Below are positions 1-11,208 of a DNA stretch of 64,000 nt, one piece after another; position 1 is the first letter of the stretch, and the number at the start of each line of letters is the position of its first letter. The notes beneath the pieces were generated by a model, which saw only the letters and a list, made by a program, of their open reading frames with translations, searched no databases and had not been told where the DNA came from. The position numbers and the translations under genes were made by a program. Origin of the DNA: Metallosphaera hakonensis JCM 8857 = DSM 7519 (lineage in GTDB: Archaea; Thermoproteota; Thermoprotei_A; Sulfolobales; Sulfolobaceae); contig NZ_CP029287.2 in assembly GCF_003201675.2 (NCBI RefSeq), positions 1,972,001 through 2,036,000 on the forward strand, written 5' to 3'.

Positions 1-607
1 TCAGAAACACGACACCCTTCTAAAACTAGCTGAGTATTCAGGGAGGCCCACAATTAATCTACTTAGTGATCTCTCCCATCCACTACAAGCTCTAACCGAT
101 TTCATGACGGTGAAGGAGGTTTTCGGGACTCTAAACAAGCCCATCGCCTTCGTAGGTGATGGAGGTGATAACGTTCTGGTTAGTCTGATGGCCTTCGTCT
201 CTAAGTTTGGACTGGAATTGAGAGTGGCTTCGCCCAAGGAAATGAGACCTAGGCCAGACGTGTGGAAAAGGATAGAAGAAGAGGCGGAGCTCAGTGACGC
301 GGTGATAGAATTCTATGATGATCCATACGAGGCCATAAGAGGGGTGTCTGTGGTTTATACCGATGTCTGGATAAGTATGGGTCAAGAGAGCGAGGCTCAA
401 AGAAGAAGAGAGGTCCTCTCAAAGTACAGGGTTACAGAGGACTTAATGAGATATACATCAGCAGATTCAATTTTCCTCCATTGTCTTCCTGCAATTAGAG
501 GAGAGGAGGTAGAACAGAGCGTTATAGACGGAAAGAAGAGCAGAGTTTGGGATCAGGCTGAGAATAGGTTATACACTGCCATGTCAGCTTTCTCCTTGAT
601 TTATTGA
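1..607 (+). CDS. argF: Ornithine carbamoyltransferase, 3' part
   Basis: Transfers a carbamoyl group to ornithine to make citrulline in arginine synthesis. The frame is open from base 2, so the gene begins before the window; about 201 C-terminal residues are visible. The visible part opens with the family's [10 protein letters not shown] stretch, which belongs to the carbamoyl-phosphate domain, and later shows the [11 protein letters not shown] ornithine-binding motif and the usual [10 protein letters not shown] end. An internal ATG at 104 is not the true start, because homology continues upstream of it. The stop overlaps by 7 nt the 3' end of the convergent nreA-like gene. Family identity is clear; OTCase is favoured over aspartate carbamoyltransferase by the HCLP motif. 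Confidence 0.93.
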   Translation, partial: QKHDTLLKLAEYSGRPTINLLSDLSHPLQALTDFMTVKEVFGTLNKPIAFVGDGGDNVLVSLMAFVSKFGLELRVASPKEMRPRPDVWKRIEEEAELSDAVIEFYDDPYEAIRGVSVVYTDVWISMGQESEAQRRREVLSKYRVTEDLMRYTSADSIFLHCLPAIRGEEVEQSVIDGKKSRVWDQAENRLYTAMSAFSLIY

Positions 608-1827
608 AAGAATGTGTCTATCCTTTTCTGAGATAATAAACTCCTCAAGGTTCTAACTTCGCGTAGATTTACCTTCTTTTCCCTAAGTCTGGACTGGATT
701 AAGTCTATAGCTTCCTCTAGATTTTGGGTCACTGCAATCCTATTATGGAAGGCCCTTTTCACCGTCTCCCTTATATGCCAATTCCCCAAAGGGGCGAAGT
801 AGTCCCTAGTAATCTCCCTTATTATAATTACGCCAGCAGATCTAGAGATCGAGTTCAGGTAATCCAGGACCGAAGTTCTAGCGGCCATGTATCCGCCATC
901 TAGAGTATCGTAATTACCCCAGAAGTCTTCCTTTAGGTCAGCTATTACCAACTCGTTGGCCCACAGGGCCATTTGATGCCATATTTCAACCCAGGACACC
1001 GTGTACGCAGAGGGATAAAGTATAACGTGAAAGTGATTTCCTAGGTAACCCTGATAGAACACCGTTACCTCATTTACTGACGGGTAGTTTATTATCCTCT
1101 TCCTTAGATCTTCCCCAAGGATTGAATCTACGGCAGTTATTGCCCACCTTGTTGGCACTAATTTCCTCGCCTTCCTGCTTCCCAGCAATCCTAGGGAGAG
1201 TGCATCAATTATCCTATATATCTCCTCCTTACTTCTATAAAGTTCCACAACCCCTTCAGCAGATTTAACATCGTCCTGAATTAGCTTCTCCAACGTCCTC
1301 GGCAACTTGGGATTATCTACGACCTTAATTTCCTCTGCCTTAACTGCCGGACCCCTGGGCATCACATATCCATCAAACTTCAGCTTCATTTCAAGTTTTC
1401 CAGAGAATTTACTCTCAGATTGCACTGGTCTTTCAGAAACCACAGCTAAAGATAGTTCCTTCTCATAGAGCTTCCAAACATCAGTGACCTTGATGGAGGA
1501 GAAGTTTGAAACAAGGGACGACCTGTAGTTAATAATGTCGTAAATCGATGCCTTACCCCACCAGTTTGCCGGATCCTCATAGATCCTAGCCTTATCCCCT
1601 ATTACTCCAGGCGCAACGTTAAAGCTGAGGGAAACCTTTGGATACCCCCTCTCCCCAACTACCGCGCTTGGAGGAGTGGAACCGTCGAGAACCCCCTTAT
1701 CTAGCGATATCCTGGAGGTAGTGTTTACTACAGCCCTGAATCTCTCGGTTATTGGACAAGTGTTAAGACCACAGAGGAACTTAGTTCCCTTGCACTTCAC
1801 GCATAGCTCTGCGGGTATTTTTCTCAA
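601..1827 (-). CDS. nreA: Nre-family DNA repair protein with PIP box
   Basis: The 408-residue protein begins with a four-cysteine zinc motif (C9, C12, C19, C24, the last in TCPI) typical of archaeal Nre proteins. It ends with QKRIDTFF at residues 400-407, a textbook PCNA-interacting (PIP) box. Nre proteins are linked to DNA-damage tolerance in haloarchaea; the biochemical activity is not settled, so a repair role is known only by family. The start is TTG. It is the last gene of the minus-strand thrC-lysC-asd-PHP-nreA series, and its first 47 nt overlap the PHP gene, suggesting translational coupling. Confidence 0.85.
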   Translation of the reverse strand: MRKIPAELCVKCKGTKFLCGLNTCPITERFRAVVNTTSRISLDKGVLDGSTPPSAVVGERGYPKVSLSFNVAPGVIGDKARIYEDPANWWGKASIYDIINYRSSLVSNFSSIKVTDVWKLYEKELSLAVVSERPVQSESKFSGKLEMKLKFDGYVMPRGPAVKAEEIKVVDNPKLPRTLEKLIQDDVKSAEGVVELYRSKEEIYRIIDALSLGLLGSRKARKLVPTRWAITAVDSILGEDLRKRIINYPSVNEVTVFYQGYLGNHFHVILYPSAYTVSWVEIWHQMALWANELVIADLKEDFWGNYDTLDGGYMAARTSVLDYLNSISRSAGVIIIREITRDYFAPLGNWHIRETVKRAFHNRIAVTQNLEEAIDLIQSRLREKKVNLREVRTLRSLLSQKRIDTFFQ

Positions 1828-2443
1828 GTCCCAGCTTCCTCTCTATATACCATTCGGCAATCCTCAATTTAGCGGTTGCTGTCAGGCCTACAGGCCTAGG
1901 CGAGACACTTCCCTTCATGATGCCTTGCAGTACATCTTCCACCCTGAACTCGTCAATGTTAAGTTCATTATACGCTGATCCTAGGGCCTCCTTAACGTGA
2001 GAGTCGCTGTTGGCCAATCCTGGGAGGGAAAGACTCTTTGCAGCTTTTTCTGCCTGTTCGTTTGCTTTCCTAGGGGCCTTGGAATTAAAGATTTCGATTG
2101 CATTAAAAACATAATTAAAAACTTGTTTTCCAATTCCCTGTCTGAAAATATCAAAGGGATGAGAAGGAAAAACCACGCACGAGTTCTCCCTAGAGTAATC
2201 GAGAAGAGAGGACAAACTTTTGGGCGGTTCTGGGGCGAAATCGCAGAGGATCACCACATGGCCAAACTCCGTTGTTACTTCCTGCCCTGGAATGACCTCT
2301 CCCCTAACTTGGTCGATTCCCCTCGATGTATCGTGATCTGTGAGGGCGATAAAAATGCCTAACTTCCGTGCATAACCAACAAGAGTTCGTGGGTCGTGTT
2401 TTCCGTCACTATAGAAAGAATGAACGTGAAAGTCCACCCTCAT
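1781..2443 (-). CDS. PHP-domain metal-dependent phosphoesterase
   Basis: A stand-alone PHP-superfamily protein of 220 residues. The metal-binding motifs are all visible: HVH near residues 6-8, DHD near 36-38, a conserved Glu in the following strand, SHPFD near residue 95 and NSDSH near 150. Proteins of this size hydrolyse phosphomonoesters or phosphodiesters (histidinol-phosphatase-like, nucleotide or nucleic-acid substrates), but the substrate cannot be read from sequence. It overlaps asd by 4 nt upstream and nreA by 47 nt downstream, so it is almost certainly co-expressed with both. The link to the PIP-box repair gene makes a nucleic-acid substrate attractive, as an inference only. Confidence 0.82.
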   Translation of the reverse strand: MRVDFHVHSFYSDGKHDPRTLVGYARKLGIFIALTDHDTSRGIDQVRGEVIPGQEVTTEFGHVVILCDFAPEPPKSLSSLLDYSRENSCVVFPSHPFDIFRQGIGKQVFNYVFNAIEIFNSKAPRKANEQAEKAAKSLSLPGLANSDSHVKEALGSAYNELNIDEFRVEDVLQGIMKGSVSPRPVGLTATAKLRIAEWYIERKLGLEKNTRRAMREVQGN

Positions 2444-3486
2444 ACGTAGCCCAACTCTTTCATAACCTCCAGCGTAAGTATAGTTATCCCTGCAGCGCCC
2501 CTGACAAGGTTGTCCCCTAGCACTACCATTCTTAAAGCTCCGTTCTCGTTTCTTATCCTTCCTACGCTAATGCTCATTCCACCCTCAGCTCTTACATCGA
2601 TCTCCGGTTGAGGCCTATCCTCCCCTTCCAGTACTCTTATGGGAGTTTTCGGAGCGGTTGGTAGGTTCCTCTCTTGTGGTAGGGATCTGAAGGACGAGAG
2701 TTCCTTCTTTACTTCATCCGCGTTAACCGGGGAGTCAAAGAACAGGTACATTACTCCCATGTGACCAACCTTAACTGGTACTCTGGTAGATGTTACTAAT
2801 GCCTTAAGTTCGACGTGCTTGATTGAGTCCCCCATAAGCGATCCCAACATCTTCCCTGACTCCTTTGGTATTTTCTCCTCCTCACCTTTTATAAACGGAA
2901 TAACGTTATTGGTGATAGACATAAAGGATAGACCATTGTAGCCAGCACCGCTCACTGCCTGAAGTGTAGTTAGGATCATGTTATTGATACTGTATCTAAG
3001 AAGGGGTTTAATCGGCATACTCATTATTGCCGCGGTGCAATTCGGATTCTTAACCAAGAGACCCTTCCATCCCCTCTTTTGTCTTTGAGTCTCCAATAAC
3101 CTTAGATGCTCCCAGTTCACCTCAGGATTTATGAGAGGAACCTCCGGATCCATCCTAAAGGGGCTCGCGTTAGAGATAACCGTTATTCCCTCCCTAACTA
3201 GCTTAAGCTCAATTCCCTCGGCTAACTCGTTGGGTAGCGCTGAAAGAACAACGTCAACGTCTTTATGGTCCTCAGGCTCGGTGGATACGATCTTCAAATC
3301 TTTTGCCTCATCTGGAATCTCTCCGCCCTCTACCCATTTCACAGACTCGGCATACTTTTTCCCTATCTTTCCAGGGGAAGCGCTAACCTTAGTAAGTTCT
3401 ATGAAGGGATGAGTTGACAGTAGCCTCACCATTTTCTGTCCTACCATTCCAGTTGCTCCTAAAAGGGAAACTCTCAGCTTATCCAT
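2440..3486 (-). CDS. asd: Aspartate-semialdehyde dehydrogenase
   Basis: Reduces aspartyl phosphate to aspartate semialdehyde with NADPH, the branch-point step to threonine, methionine and lysine-type products. The N-terminal Rossmann motif GATGMVGQ lies at residues 10-17 and the catalytic cysteine in NPNCTAA is about residue 150; the expected VGHMG histidine region follows. Its length of 348 residues is normal for the archaeal type. The start overlaps the lysC end by 13 nt, and the stop overlaps the PHP start by 4 nt, giving a tightly coupled operon. Confidence 0.95.
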   Translation of the reverse strand: MDKLRVSLLGATGMVGQKMVRLLSTHPFIELTKVSASPGKIGKKYAESVKWVEGGEIPDEAKDLKIVSTEPEDHKDVDVVLSALPNELAEGIELKLVREGITVISNASPFRMDPEVPLINPEVNWEHLRLLETQRQKRGWKGLLVKNPNCTAAIMSMPIKPLLRYSINNMILTTLQAVSGAGYNGLSFMSITNNVIPFIKGEEEKIPKESGKMLGSLMGDSIKHVELKALVTSTRVPVKVGHMGVMYLFFDSPVNADEVKKELSSFRSLPQERNLPTAPKTPIRVLEGEDRPQPEIDVRAEGGMSISVGRIRNENGALRMVVLGDNLVRGAAGITILTLEVMKELGYV

Positions 3487-4805
3487 TTCACAACAACCTC
3501 ATGTAAGTCCTTAGCTAAATTAAAACCTTCATCCTTCTTTACAACGAAAGTTGCGCTTACGTTTCTAAGCCCTCTAGAGATTGAGGCTACCTCGAAGGAT
3601 GATGCTTCCCTTAGAACTACCTTAAATAGGTCCTTGTTCCTTAGACCGCATCCCACCACGCTTACTGCGTTAGCGTCTTGGACGTTAACGGTCTCAACGT
3701 CCTTGAGCTCCTGTAGGCGGGAAGTCAGTTTACTAGCGTTCTTAGAGTCTACTACCAGGTGAATAGTTGTCTCGGATGCGGGTTGAGATAGAGAGACAAT
3801 ATTGACCCCGGCTTCTCTGGCCTTCTCCATGACCCTAGCTGCCGATCCTATCTTCCCAACTATGTTGGTACTCTCAACTGAGATTAACTTCAGATCGTCA
3901 AGCACAGCTATTCCCTTTAGTTTATCCGAAGAGTCACAGGTTCCTTGAACTAGAGTGTAACCCTCGTCATATAGACCTTCTATGTATACCCTCAGATCCC
4001 TATCAAACATAGGTTCAAAGGTTCTGGGGTGTAATCTCTTAGCGCCCATTTGGGCAAGTTCCATCGCTTCCTCTAAGGAGAGCCTTGAAATAGTCTTTGC
4101 TCCAGGGAATTTCCTGGGATCGGCTGTCATGATCCCAGGGACCTCGGTTATCAATCTGACTTCAGGAAACCCCAATAACTTCCCTACCAAGGTCGCAGTG
4201 TAATCGCTACCTCCTCTACCCACTGTAGTATATCTATCAGTTGGAGTTTTACCTATGAAGCCCGGGATCACCACTATCCTTGATTTTATGTCCATGAGTT
4301 TCTTGACTTCCATCATTGATAGGTCCTCCATCACGTTAGCCTCTCCAAAGGAATCGTCCGTTATCAAAACGGGTTCAGGATAGGCTTGAGCGTCCATATT
4401 CCTTGATCTCAGCATGGCTCCTAAGGTGATGCTTGCCATTCTCTCCCCAAAGGATAGGATGTAGTCCCGCACTCTCATCGAAATCTCATCCAAGACCTTA
4501 ACCGACCATGCAATTCTGAACAGCTCATCCGCTAACTTTGAGAGGGATTTAAACGCACTTTCGAACTCTGGCCCTTCAGCGACTTTCGATAGAAGCTTAA
4601 CATGTCTGTCGTACATCTCGCTAACTATTTCCACTGCCCTGTCCCTATTTTCAGTGGCTTCTATGAGGCTATTGGTGACTCCCTTGATTGCAGAGGTCAC
4701 TACCACGGTCTTCTTGGATGCAGAGTATTGAGATACTTTCTCAGCAATGAGGTCGAAATCCCTTTCATCCTTTTGGATCGACCCGCCTATCTTAACTACT
4801 AGCAT
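3474..4805 (-). CDS. lysC: Aspartate kinase
   Basis: Phosphorylates aspartate, the first committed step of the aspartate family pathway. The N-terminus has the VVKIGGS phosphate-binding motif (residues 3-9), and the kinase core contains GRGGSDYTA. The last 140 or so residues carry tandem ACT-type regulatory repeats, the usual site of feedback inhibition by threonine or lysine. It is a single-function protein of 443 residues with no fused homoserine dehydrogenase. It overlaps thrC by 14 nt upstream and asd by 13 nt downstream. Confidence 0.94.
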   Translation of the reverse strand: MLVVKIGGSIQKDERDFDLIAEKVSQYSASKKTVVVTSAIKGVTNSLIEATENRDRAVEIVSEMYDRHVKLLSKVAEGPEFESAFKSLSKLADELFRIAWSVKVLDEISMRVRDYILSFGERMASITLGAMLRSRNMDAQAYPEPVLITDDSFGEANVMEDLSMMEVKKLMDIKSRIVVIPGFIGKTPTDRYTTVGRGGSDYTATLVGKLLGFPEVRLITEVPGIMTADPRKFPGAKTISRLSLEEAMELAQMGAKRLHPRTFEPMFDRDLRVYIEGLYDEGYTLVQGTCDSSDKLKGIAVLDDLKLISVESTNIVGKIGSAARVMEKAREAGVNIVSLSQPASETTIHLVVDSKNASKLTSRLQELKDVETVNVQDANAVSVVGCGLRNKDLFKVVLREASSFEVASISRGLRNVSATFVVKKDEGFNLAKDLHEVVVKWIS

Positions 4806-5976
4806 TTAGATCACCTAGAATAATATTTTCCAAATGATCAGGATTGACTACAATGCGTCTAGCTGATGACCTAATCATTGAATCGGGATCCTTCAGAGAG
4901 TGACCCGTAAGAATCATGACGACCTTGTTATCTCTATCTACCCATCCTTGCTCAATTGCCTTCTTATAGCCCGCAAAGGAAGCAACGGATGCGGGTTCTG
5001 CCCCTATTCCCTCCGTTCTAGCGAGCTCTCTTTGGGCTTCCATTATCTCAGCGTCGTTAACGTAGATTGCGGTACCTTGGGACTCCTTGATCGCCTTCAT
5101 TGCCTTCTTCCAGTTAACCGGTTTCCCTATTCGGATCGCAGTGGCTATGGTCTCCGGGTTCTCAACGAATTGAGGTGCTTCTTGGTTATTTATTATGGCT
5201 TTGGCTATAGGGGAGGCCCCCTCAGCTTGGACTCCTACCATTCTAGGTATCCGGTCAATAATTCCCAGATTCATTAGCTCGGAGAACCCCTTCCAGATGG
5301 CGTAAATATTACCGGCGTTCCCTACAGGCACAAATACGTAGTCAGGAACCCCTATCTCCTCGGTTATTTCATAGGCAATCGTTTTCTGTCCTTCAAGCCT
5401 CCATGGATTGAAAGAGTTAAGAGGATAGACTAGCCCCATTTCTTTATACAATTTTATTACTGCCTTCATGCCAATATCAAAGCTTCCCTCAACCTCTAAA
5501 ATTGTAGCACCGTAAAGTATAGACTGGGCCAGCTTGCCAATGGCGACCTTGTCTTTTGGAAGCACCAGATATATCCTAAGCCCTGCCCTAGCGGAGTATG
5601 CGGCCGCGGAGGCAGCGGTATTCCCAGTGGACGCTGCAACAACGATTTTGTATCCTTCATTAACTGCCGAACTAATAGCTACTGTCATCCCCCTGTCCTT
5701 GAAGCTTCCAGTGGGATTTGCGCCTTCGAATTTAAAGTAGACCTCTTTGCCAGTTCTGGTCCTAATCAATGGGGTACCTCCTTCATTTATGCTGATAATC
5801 TTCTTGTAATTTCCCGCTATAGCTTGAGAGTATCTCCATACTCCCCTCCCTCTCAAATTTGAGAACGAGAATGAGGAGGGAAGTTTCACGGAGATCTCCA
5901 TTATCCCTCCGCATCTAGGGCATGTAATCATTTTCTGGTCGAGCTCACTTTGGAATCCGCATTCAATGCAACGCAT
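4792..5976 (-). CDS. thrC: Threonine synthase
   Basis: PLP enzyme converting O-phosphohomoserine to threonine. An N-terminal zinc ribbon (C3, C6, C19, C22) precedes the fold-type II core; the PLP lysine is K93 in TGSFKDRGM, and a phosphate-binding glycine-rich loop (VPVGNAGN) follows. Its 394 residues match the zinc-ribbon archaeal form. It is the first gene of the thrC-lysC-asd-PHP-nreA operon on the minus strand, so pathway steps are encoded in roughly reverse order. No homoserine dehydrogenase or homoserine kinase gene is in this window. Confidence 0.94.
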   Translation of the reverse strand: MRCIECGFQSELDQKMITCPRCGGIMEISVKLPSSFSFSNLRGRGVWRYSQAIAGNYKKIISINEGGTPLIRTRTGKEVYFKFEGANPTGSFKDRGMTVAISSAVNEGYKIVVAASTGNTAASAAAYSARAGLRIYLVLPKDKVAIGKLAQSILYGATILEVEGSFDIGMKAVIKLYKEMGLVYPLNSFNPWRLEGQKTIAYEITEEIGVPDYVFVPVGNAGNIYAIWKGFSELMNLGIIDRIPRMVGVQAEGASPIAKAIINNQEAPQFVENPETIATAIRIGKPVNWKKAMKAIKESQGTAIYVNDAEIMEAQRELARTEGIGAEPASVASFAGYKKAIEQGWVDRDNKVVMILTGHSLKDPDSMIRSSARRIVVNPDHLENIILGDLNASS

Positions 5977-6033
5977 AGAACCTTCTAGTTTGTTTCCAAC
6001 TACCTGTCACCAGCCTGCATGATCGCTGTATGT

Positions 6034-6046
6034 AAAAATTTAAACT
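6034..6046. promoter_or_regulatory. Divergent TATA region between thrC and ubiD-like gene
   Basis: The AT-rich stretch around AAATTTAAAC reads as a TATA-like box on both strands. On the plus strand it lies about 25 nt before the ATG at 6066, the spacing expected for a leaderless mRNA. On the minus strand it would give thrC a leader of roughly 35 nt. No transcript data are available, so this is positional inference. Confidence 0.45.
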
Positions 6047-6065
6047 TTATGGATGTTTGACCATA

Positions 6066-7520
6066 ATGCCTTTCAAGGATTTACGTGACTATCTCAACTA
6101 CATGAGTTCGAAGGGAAAACTAATCGAGGTAAATAAAGAAGTGGATACGAACCTCGAAATAGCCGAATTGGGAAGAATGGCTACGTACTCAAATTTACCT
6201 CCACTACTCTTTACCAACGTGAGGGGATTCCCAGGATGGAAAGTGATAACCAACGTGTATTATTCCATGGAGGGAATGAAGGAGTTGTTTGGGACAGATA
6301 AACTGGAGGGAATTGCAGAGAATTTCCTTTCTAACTTGGGAGAACTTCCTATCTCGATTCTTGATAAAATAAGATCTCTTCCTTCGCTCTTGAAGATGGG
6401 CAAATATATGCCCAAGGAGAAAAAGCCCGCCTTTAGCGAGGATAAAGACCTAAACCTACAGAGGATCCCCGCAACTAAGACGTGGCCCAAGGACGCGGGA
6501 AGATACATGACCTTCTCCATTGTGATAACGAGGGATCCTGAAAGGGAGGTCAATAACCTAAGCGTGTACAGGATTCAGATATTGAATGAACGGGAAGCCT
6601 TGATTCATTGGCAGGCCTTCAAGAGAGGGTCGCTCTCGGCTGCCAAGTATAGAGATCAGGGGATAACTAGGGTTCCTGTTGCCATTGTTAACGGCGTAGA
6701 TCCGATTATAGCTTTTACTGCAGCTTCTCCGGTCCCCCCAGGACTTGATAAGTATCTCTTTGCTGGGATACTTAGGAATGAGGGAGTTGATGTAGTACAA
6801 CTCGGAAACGGTATCCTTGTACCGGCTCACGCCGAGTCGGTATTCGAGGGTTACGTTGACTTAAGTGATCTGAGATTGGAGGGACCTTTCGGGGATCATT
6901 TGGGTTACTACACACCGCAGGACTATTATCCGGTCTTTAAGTTGGAGAAGGCCTATGTAAGGGAAAATCCAGTTTATCACGTTACCTCAGTAGGTAAACC
7001 TCCATTAGAGGACGCATGGATAGGTAAGGCTGTGGAAAGGATATTTCTTCCCTTTCTGAAAATGATTATCCCTGACCTAGTAGATATGAACCTTCCAGAA
7101 TACGGTCTTTTCACAGGAATAGGTATATTCTCTATCAAGAAAAGATATCCAGGTCAGGCAAGAAGAGCAATGATGTCAGTTTGGGGAACTGGACAGTTAA
7201 GTTTTCTGAAGACCATAATAATAGTAGACTCAGACGTAAATATTCATGATATAAACCAAGTTATCTACGCGTTAGCCAGTACCGTAGACCCGCAGAGAGA
7301 TGTAATGATAGTGACCAACGCCTTGAACGATAGCTTAGATCATACCGTCCCCAGCCCTCCTTTGGGTAGTAAAATGGGGATAGACGCTACGAGAAAATTT
7401 AAGGAAGAGCTGGGGAGAGATTGGCCTGAGGAGGTAAGAAGTGATCCCGAAACAGTAAAGCGTATATCTGAGGTCTGGAACGAAATAAAGTCTAGATGGA
7501 TAGGTCCTCCCTCAAAGTGA
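6066..7520 (+). CDS. UbiD-family prenylated-FMN decarboxylase
   Basis: Belongs to the UbiD superfamily of reversible decarboxylases that use prenylated FMN. The conserved [12 protein letters not shown] motif with the active-site Glu region is present, and the ~484-residue length fits. The start was placed at ATG 6066 rather than TTG 6057, because the protein then begins [10 protein letters not shown] like its relatives and lies at leaderless distance from a TATA box. No UbiX prenyltransferase gene is in the window. The substrate is unknown; archaeal members act in quinone precursor metabolism, aromatic acid decarboxylation or the modified mevalonate route. Confidence 0.9.
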   Translation: MPFKDLRDYLNYMSSKGKLIEVNKEVDTNLEIAELGRMATYSNLPPLLFTNVRGFPGWKVITNVYYSMEGMKELFGTDKLEGIAENFLSNLGELPISILDKIRSLPSLLKMGKYMPKEKKPAFSEDKDLNLQRIPATKTWPKDAGRYMTFSIVITRDPEREVNNLSVYRIQILNEREALIHWQAFKRGSLSAAKYRDQGITRVPVAIVNGVDPIIAFTAASPVPPGLDKYLFAGILRNEGVDVVQLGNGILVPAHAESVFEGYVDLSDLRLEGPFGDHLGYYTPQDYYPVFKLEKAYVRENPVYHVTSVGKPPLEDAWIGKAVERIFLPFLKMIIPDLVDMNLPEYGLFTGIGIFSIKKRYPGQARRAMMSVWGTGQLSFLKTIIIVDSDVNIHDINQVIYALASTVDPQRDVMIVTNALNDSLDHTVPSPPLGSKMGIDATRKFKEELGRDWPEEVRSDPETVKRISEVWNEIKSRWIGPPSK

Positions 7521-7764
7521 AGTCACCTTTCTTGAAGATTACGCTTACTGCTATCACCTCCAGTCCTCTCGTTGGGATCTCCAACTTATTGACAGTTTTT
7601 TCAATGACATTTTCTTCAGAGATAACACGCCTTCCTCTTTCGTCAGTGGGACTTAAGGAAGTAACGCTGTATTTAACAATTACCTCCCTGATATGAAGGG
7701 GATTACCATTAACTGTTTCCAATATAACCTTTTCTCCCTCTACCCTAGCCTTAAACTCTGTCAT
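7492..7764 (-). CDS. Small conserved-looking protein of unknown function
   Basis: About 90 residues starting [10 protein letters not shown]; an in-frame start 11 codons upstream (7797) would add a hydrophobic extension that looks non-native. The composition alternates beta-strand-like Val/Ile/Thr segments with charged turns, suggesting a small all-beta domain. No family is recognised. Its 3' end overlaps the ubiD-like gene by 29 nt in convergent orientation. Reading-frame quality and gene-like spacing support it, but evidence for expression is absent. Confidence 0.55.
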   Translation of the reverse strand: MTEFKARVEGEKVILETVNGNPLHIREVIVKYSVTSLSPTDERGRRVISEENVIEKTVNKLEIPTRGLEVIAVSVIFKKGDFTLREDLSI

Positions 7765-7856
7765 ACTACCACTGGATACCCAATATGGTAATAACATGTA
7801 TTATGTATATCCCTTCTTAAACCCGAAATAGCATCAAGATAGATATTAGAGCTTAC

Positions 7857-8522
7857 ATGACCAGTAAAGTAGAGGAGTTCGTTAAGAACTGGAACGGAAA
7901 ACAGGAGCCTGGTATTGGGGAGAGGGTGAAGGGTGCTTTCAAACAGAAGCAACCATTAAGGTACAAGCTGGTCACTGCTAATTACAAATTGAAGACAACT
8001 ATAAACAGACTTGACGTTTACATATCAAAGATGCAAGAAAGGGACAGGATTCTATTTGAAAGAATCATTACTGCCCAAATGTCCAAGGATAATGCTAGGG
8101 CATCGATGTACGCTAACGAGATAGCAGAGATAAGGAAAATGACAAAGCAGATGATGGGAGTACAGATAGCCTTGGAGCAAGTACAGCTCAGATTGGAGAC
8201 CGTAACAGAGGTGGCGGATGTCTTCAATAGTCTAATACCAGTTATCGGTGTAGTCAGGGAGCTGAAGAATGCGATTAAGGGCGTAATGCCAGAGATCAGT
8301 ATGGAAATAGCTGACATAGAAGAGGGGTTACAGGAGGTAGTAATTGAGGCAGGAGACTTCACTGGAGCCAGTCTAGAACAAGCGCCTTCGAGTCCAGAGG
8401 CCAGGAAGATATTGCAAGAGGCAAGCATGATAGCGGAGCAGAGAATGAAGGAGAACTTCCCAGACCTACCTGCCCTTGTTAGTACTGCTCAGAAATCCGA
8501 GAATGGTAACGGAGCTAAATGA
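7857..8522 (+). CDS. cdvB2: ESCRT-III-like protein CdvB2 type
   Basis: A 221-residue ESCRT-III homologue lacking the C-terminal winged-helix domain of CdvB. After a basic N-terminus (about residues 20-45), long charged helices follow (about 50-130), including the [11 protein letters not shown] and [10 protein letters not shown] segments shared with CdvB in this window; the tail contains an acidic helix and the proline motif FPDLPAL, which could be a MIM2-type site for CdvC. ESCRT-III proteins form filaments that constrict the division neck or vesicle buds. Location directly before ppsA matches what I recall for cdvB2 in Sulfolobus solfataricus, which favours B2 over B1 or B3. Confidence 0.85.
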   Translation: MTSKVEEFVKNWNGKQEPGIGERVKGAFKQKQPLRYKLVTANYKLKTTINRLDVYISKMQERDRILFERIITAQMSKDNARASMYANEIAEIRKMTKQMMGVQIALEQVQLRLETVTEVADVFNSLIPVIGVVRELKNAIKGVMPEISMEIADIEEGLQEVVIEAGDFTGASLEQAPSSPEARKILQEASMIAEQRMKENFPDLPALVSTAQKSENGNGAK

Positions 8523-8631
8523 TTAATCTTTTTATATCTTTAACGTATTTACACCACTAGTTTTTTGTTAGCTTTAATATTCTAAGCAGATTTTTAAGGT
8601 TAGGTTCATAAAAGATAGTGGGGATATCTTA

Positions 8632-10968
8632 TTGGTTACTCAAATTTTGAAAGAAGAGGGTATCCTTCCGTTCTCCAGAATAAGGAAAGACATGGTGGAA
8701 CTTGCTGGAGGAAAGGGAGCTAACCTCGGGGAACTCCTTAGCCAGGGGATCCGCGTACCCCCTGGCTTTGTTATTACCTCTAAGGCTTACTCGTACTTCC
8801 TAGATTATAACGGTTTAAGGGATCAGATTGTTTCAATTCTAAATGAGGAGAGCTCCTCTGAAAGGGCCAGTGAGAGAATTAAGGCTTTGATTCTCAGTTC
8901 AAAGGTTCCTCAGGACCTAGAGGAAATGATTTACAGCTCATACGACGAGCTTGTGAGGATAGTGGGTAAGGAGGTATTGGTGGCAGTCAGATCTTCAGCG
9001 ACTGCAGAAGATATAGAGAGCGCAAGTTTTGCTGGACAACAGGACACCTACCTTAACGTAAAGAAGGCAAACCTTATTGAAATGATAAAAGCGGTTTGGG
9101 CCAGCCTTTACAACGAGAGGGCAATAGAATACAGGAAAAGCAAGGGAATAGATTCGTCTAAGGTCGAGATGGCAGTAGTGGTTCAGAAAATGGTTAACTC
9201 GAGATCAGCCGGAGTTATGTTCACTCTTAATCCCTCGAACGGAGACAGGAACTTCATTGTAATCGAGTCGTCTTGGGGACTAGGCGAGACAGTAGTCGGG
9301 GGTAAGGTTACTCCAGATGAGGTAATAATAACCAAAGCCGACCTCAAGATAGTAGATAAGAGAATCTCGAGGAAGAACATGAAGATCGTATATGACCAAG
9401 GTAAGAACGTTGAAGTAACCTTAAACGGGGATGAGTGTGAGAGACCCAGTATCTCAGATGAAGAGGCGTTGGAGCTAGCTAAACTCGCTTTGAAGATAGA
9501 GCAACACTACGGTATGCCAATGGATATAGAGTGGGCTATAGATGCCGATATGAGTTTTCCTGAAAACGTATTCATTGTTCAGGCTAGACCTGAGACCTTC
9601 TGGGCATCCAGGTCAAAGGAGAAAGTTGAGGAGAAAAAGACTCAACCTAGCGAGAGGAAAGTTTTGGTAAAGGGACTGGCAGCCAGCCCTGGAATCGCGA
9701 GTGGAAAAGCAAGAGTTTTAGTGGACGTTAGAGAGGCTAAGGAGTTCCAAAAAGGCGAAATCCTTGTGACCAAGATGACTGATCCTGACTGGGTTCCAGT
9801 AATGAAGATTGCCTCAGCCATAGTCACAGATGAAGGCGGAATTACCAGTCACGCGGCAATAGTGTCCAGGGAGTTGGGAATACCGGCCATAGTAGGTGCT
9901 AAGGACGCCACTAAGGTATTAGAGACCGGACAGGAAATAACTGTCGATGCTACCCGTGGAGTGGTTTATGAAGGGAGAATAGTAAGTGAGGAGCCGAAGC
10001 CCGAGCAGACCCAAACCGGGGTTTCAGGTCTTTCAAGGGACGTACTCCTTAGCCTTTTTCCTGTTACTGGGACCAAGATATACATGAACCTAGGTCAACC
10101 AGACGTCATAGAGAAGTATTTGGATCTTCCATTTGACGGAATTGGTTTAATGAGAATTGAGTTTATCGTAAGCGAGTGGATTAAGCATCACCCTCTTTAT
10201 TTGATAAAGATAGGAAAACCAGACGAGTTCGTAAACAAGTTGGCTGATGGTATAGCTAGAGTCGCATCGGCCATATATCCAAGGCCAGTAGTAGTCAGGT
10301 TTTCCGACTTTAAGACCAATGAGTATAGGGGGTTGATAGGTGGAGAAGAGTTTGAGCCGGAGGAAAGGAACCCTATGATAGGATGGAGGGGGGTCTCACG
10401 TTACGTTAGCCAGCAGTATGAACCGGCGTTTAGGTTGGAAGTTAGGGCAATAAAAAAGGCTAGGGAGGAAATGGGTCTAAAGAACGTTTGGGTAATGTTT
10501 CCCTTCGTGAGGACAACGTGGGAACTAAATAAGGCTATTGGAATCATGGAGGACGAAGGATTGAGGAGAACTGCAGACTTTAAAGTATGGATAATGGCAG
10601 AAGTACCTTCGGTTGTAACCATGGCGGACGAGTTCTCTAAGATGGTCGACGGATTCAGTATAGGAAGTAATGATTTAGCGCAACTAACCCTTGGCGTTGA
10701 TAGGGACTCAGAGATTCTTGGAAGAATGGGCTACTACGACGAAAGGGATCCAGCTGTTCTGAGATCAATGAAGAAATTGATCAGGGTAGCCCATAAGTAC
10801 GGGAGGACCGTGTCAATTTGTGGTCAGGCCCCGAGCGTTTATCCCGAGGTTACGGAGTTCTTGGTAAAAGAGGGGATAGATAGCGTCAGTATAAACCCGG
10901 ACACAGTGATATACACAAGAAGACTTGTGGCTAGTATAGAACAGAAGTTACTTCTTAGAAAAAGATAA
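8632..10968 (+). CDS. ppsA: Phosphoenolpyruvate synthase
   Basis: Converts pyruvate, ATP and water to PEP, AMP and phosphate for gluconeogenesis. Domain order is normal: an N-terminal ATP-grasp part beginning with GGKGANLGE, a central swivelling domain with the phospho-histidine in [12 protein letters not shown] (about H407), and a C-terminal PEP/pyruvate barrel with the catalytic cysteine in SICGQAPS (about C730). The length of 778 residues is typical. The start is TTG; the preceding 108-nt gap contains AT-rich promoter-like sequence. Confidence 0.95.
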   Translation: MVTQILKEEGILPFSRIRKDMVELAGGKGANLGELLSQGIRVPPGFVITSKAYSYFLDYNGLRDQIVSILNEESSSERASERIKALILSSKVPQDLEEMIYSSYDELVRIVGKEVLVAVRSSATAEDIESASFAGQQDTYLNVKKANLIEMIKAVWASLYNERAIEYRKSKGIDSSKVEMAVVVQKMVNSRSAGVMFTLNPSNGDRNFIVIESSWGLGETVVGGKVTPDEVIITKADLKIVDKRISRKNMKIVYDQGKNVEVTLNGDECERPSISDEEALELAKLALKIEQHYGMPMDIEWAIDADMSFPENVFIVQARPETFWASRSKEKVEEKKTQPSERKVLVKGLAASPGIASGKARVLVDVREAKEFQKGEILVTKMTDPDWVPVMKIASAIVTDEGGITSHAAIVSRELGIPAIVGAKDATKVLETGQEITVDATRGVVYEGRIVSEEPKPEQTQTGVSGLSRDVLLSLFPVTGTKIYMNLGQPDVIEKYLDLPFDGIGLMRIEFIVSEWIKHHPLYLIKIGKPDEFVNKLADGIARVASAIYPRPVVVRFSDFKTNEYRGLIGGEEFEPEERNPMIGWRGVSRYVSQQYEPAFRLEVRAIKKAREEMGLKNVWVMFPFVRTTWELNKAIGIMEDEGLRRTADFKVWIMAEVPSVVTMADEFSKMVDGFSIGSNDLAQLTLGVDRDSEILGRMGYYDERDPAVLRSMKKLIRVAHKYGRTVSICGQAPSVYPEVTEFLVKEGIDSVSINPDTVIYTRRLVASIEQKLLLRKR

Positions 10969-11208
10969 ACCTTGAATACATTTTTTGCATATTCTTCTTG
11001 AACCATTGGAAACACCGACGCACCTATCGCAGACTAGACTGCCGCACAGTTCACAGTATCCTATTGAGAGGTTTTTCCCGCAGACTTCACACATGCTCAT
11101 CTCGCAAACTGCACATACTCCCTCATTGAAGTGGAAATCGCATACTGACCTTCCACAGACACTGCAGGTATGAAGGGCAAGCCTATCCTCGCAAATTTCA
11201 CATTTCAA
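10948..11208 (-). CDS. Cysteine-rich zinc-binding protein
   Basis: A short protein packed with CxxC pairs (CEIC, CSVC, CAVC, CEVC, CELC, CDRC, CKKC), resembling tandem B-box or treble-clef zinc modules. Two starts are possible: ATG 11241 (97 residues) and TTG 11208 (86 residues). I prefer the TTG, because it lies right at the ino1 stop codon and puts the first CxxC at residues 3-6. It is downstream of ino1 and overlaps the ppsA end by 21 nt. The function is unknown; such modules usually mediate protein or nucleic-acid contacts. Confidence 0.75.
   Translation of the reverse strand: MKCEICEDRLALHTCSVCGRSVCDFHFNEGVCAVCEMSMCEVCGKNLSIGYCELCGSLVCDRCVGVSNGSRRICKKCIQGLSFSKK

Noticed and set aside
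1997-2362. 121-codon frame opposite the PHP gene
   Set aside because: Antisense to a gene with all PHP motifs; composition is not protein-like.
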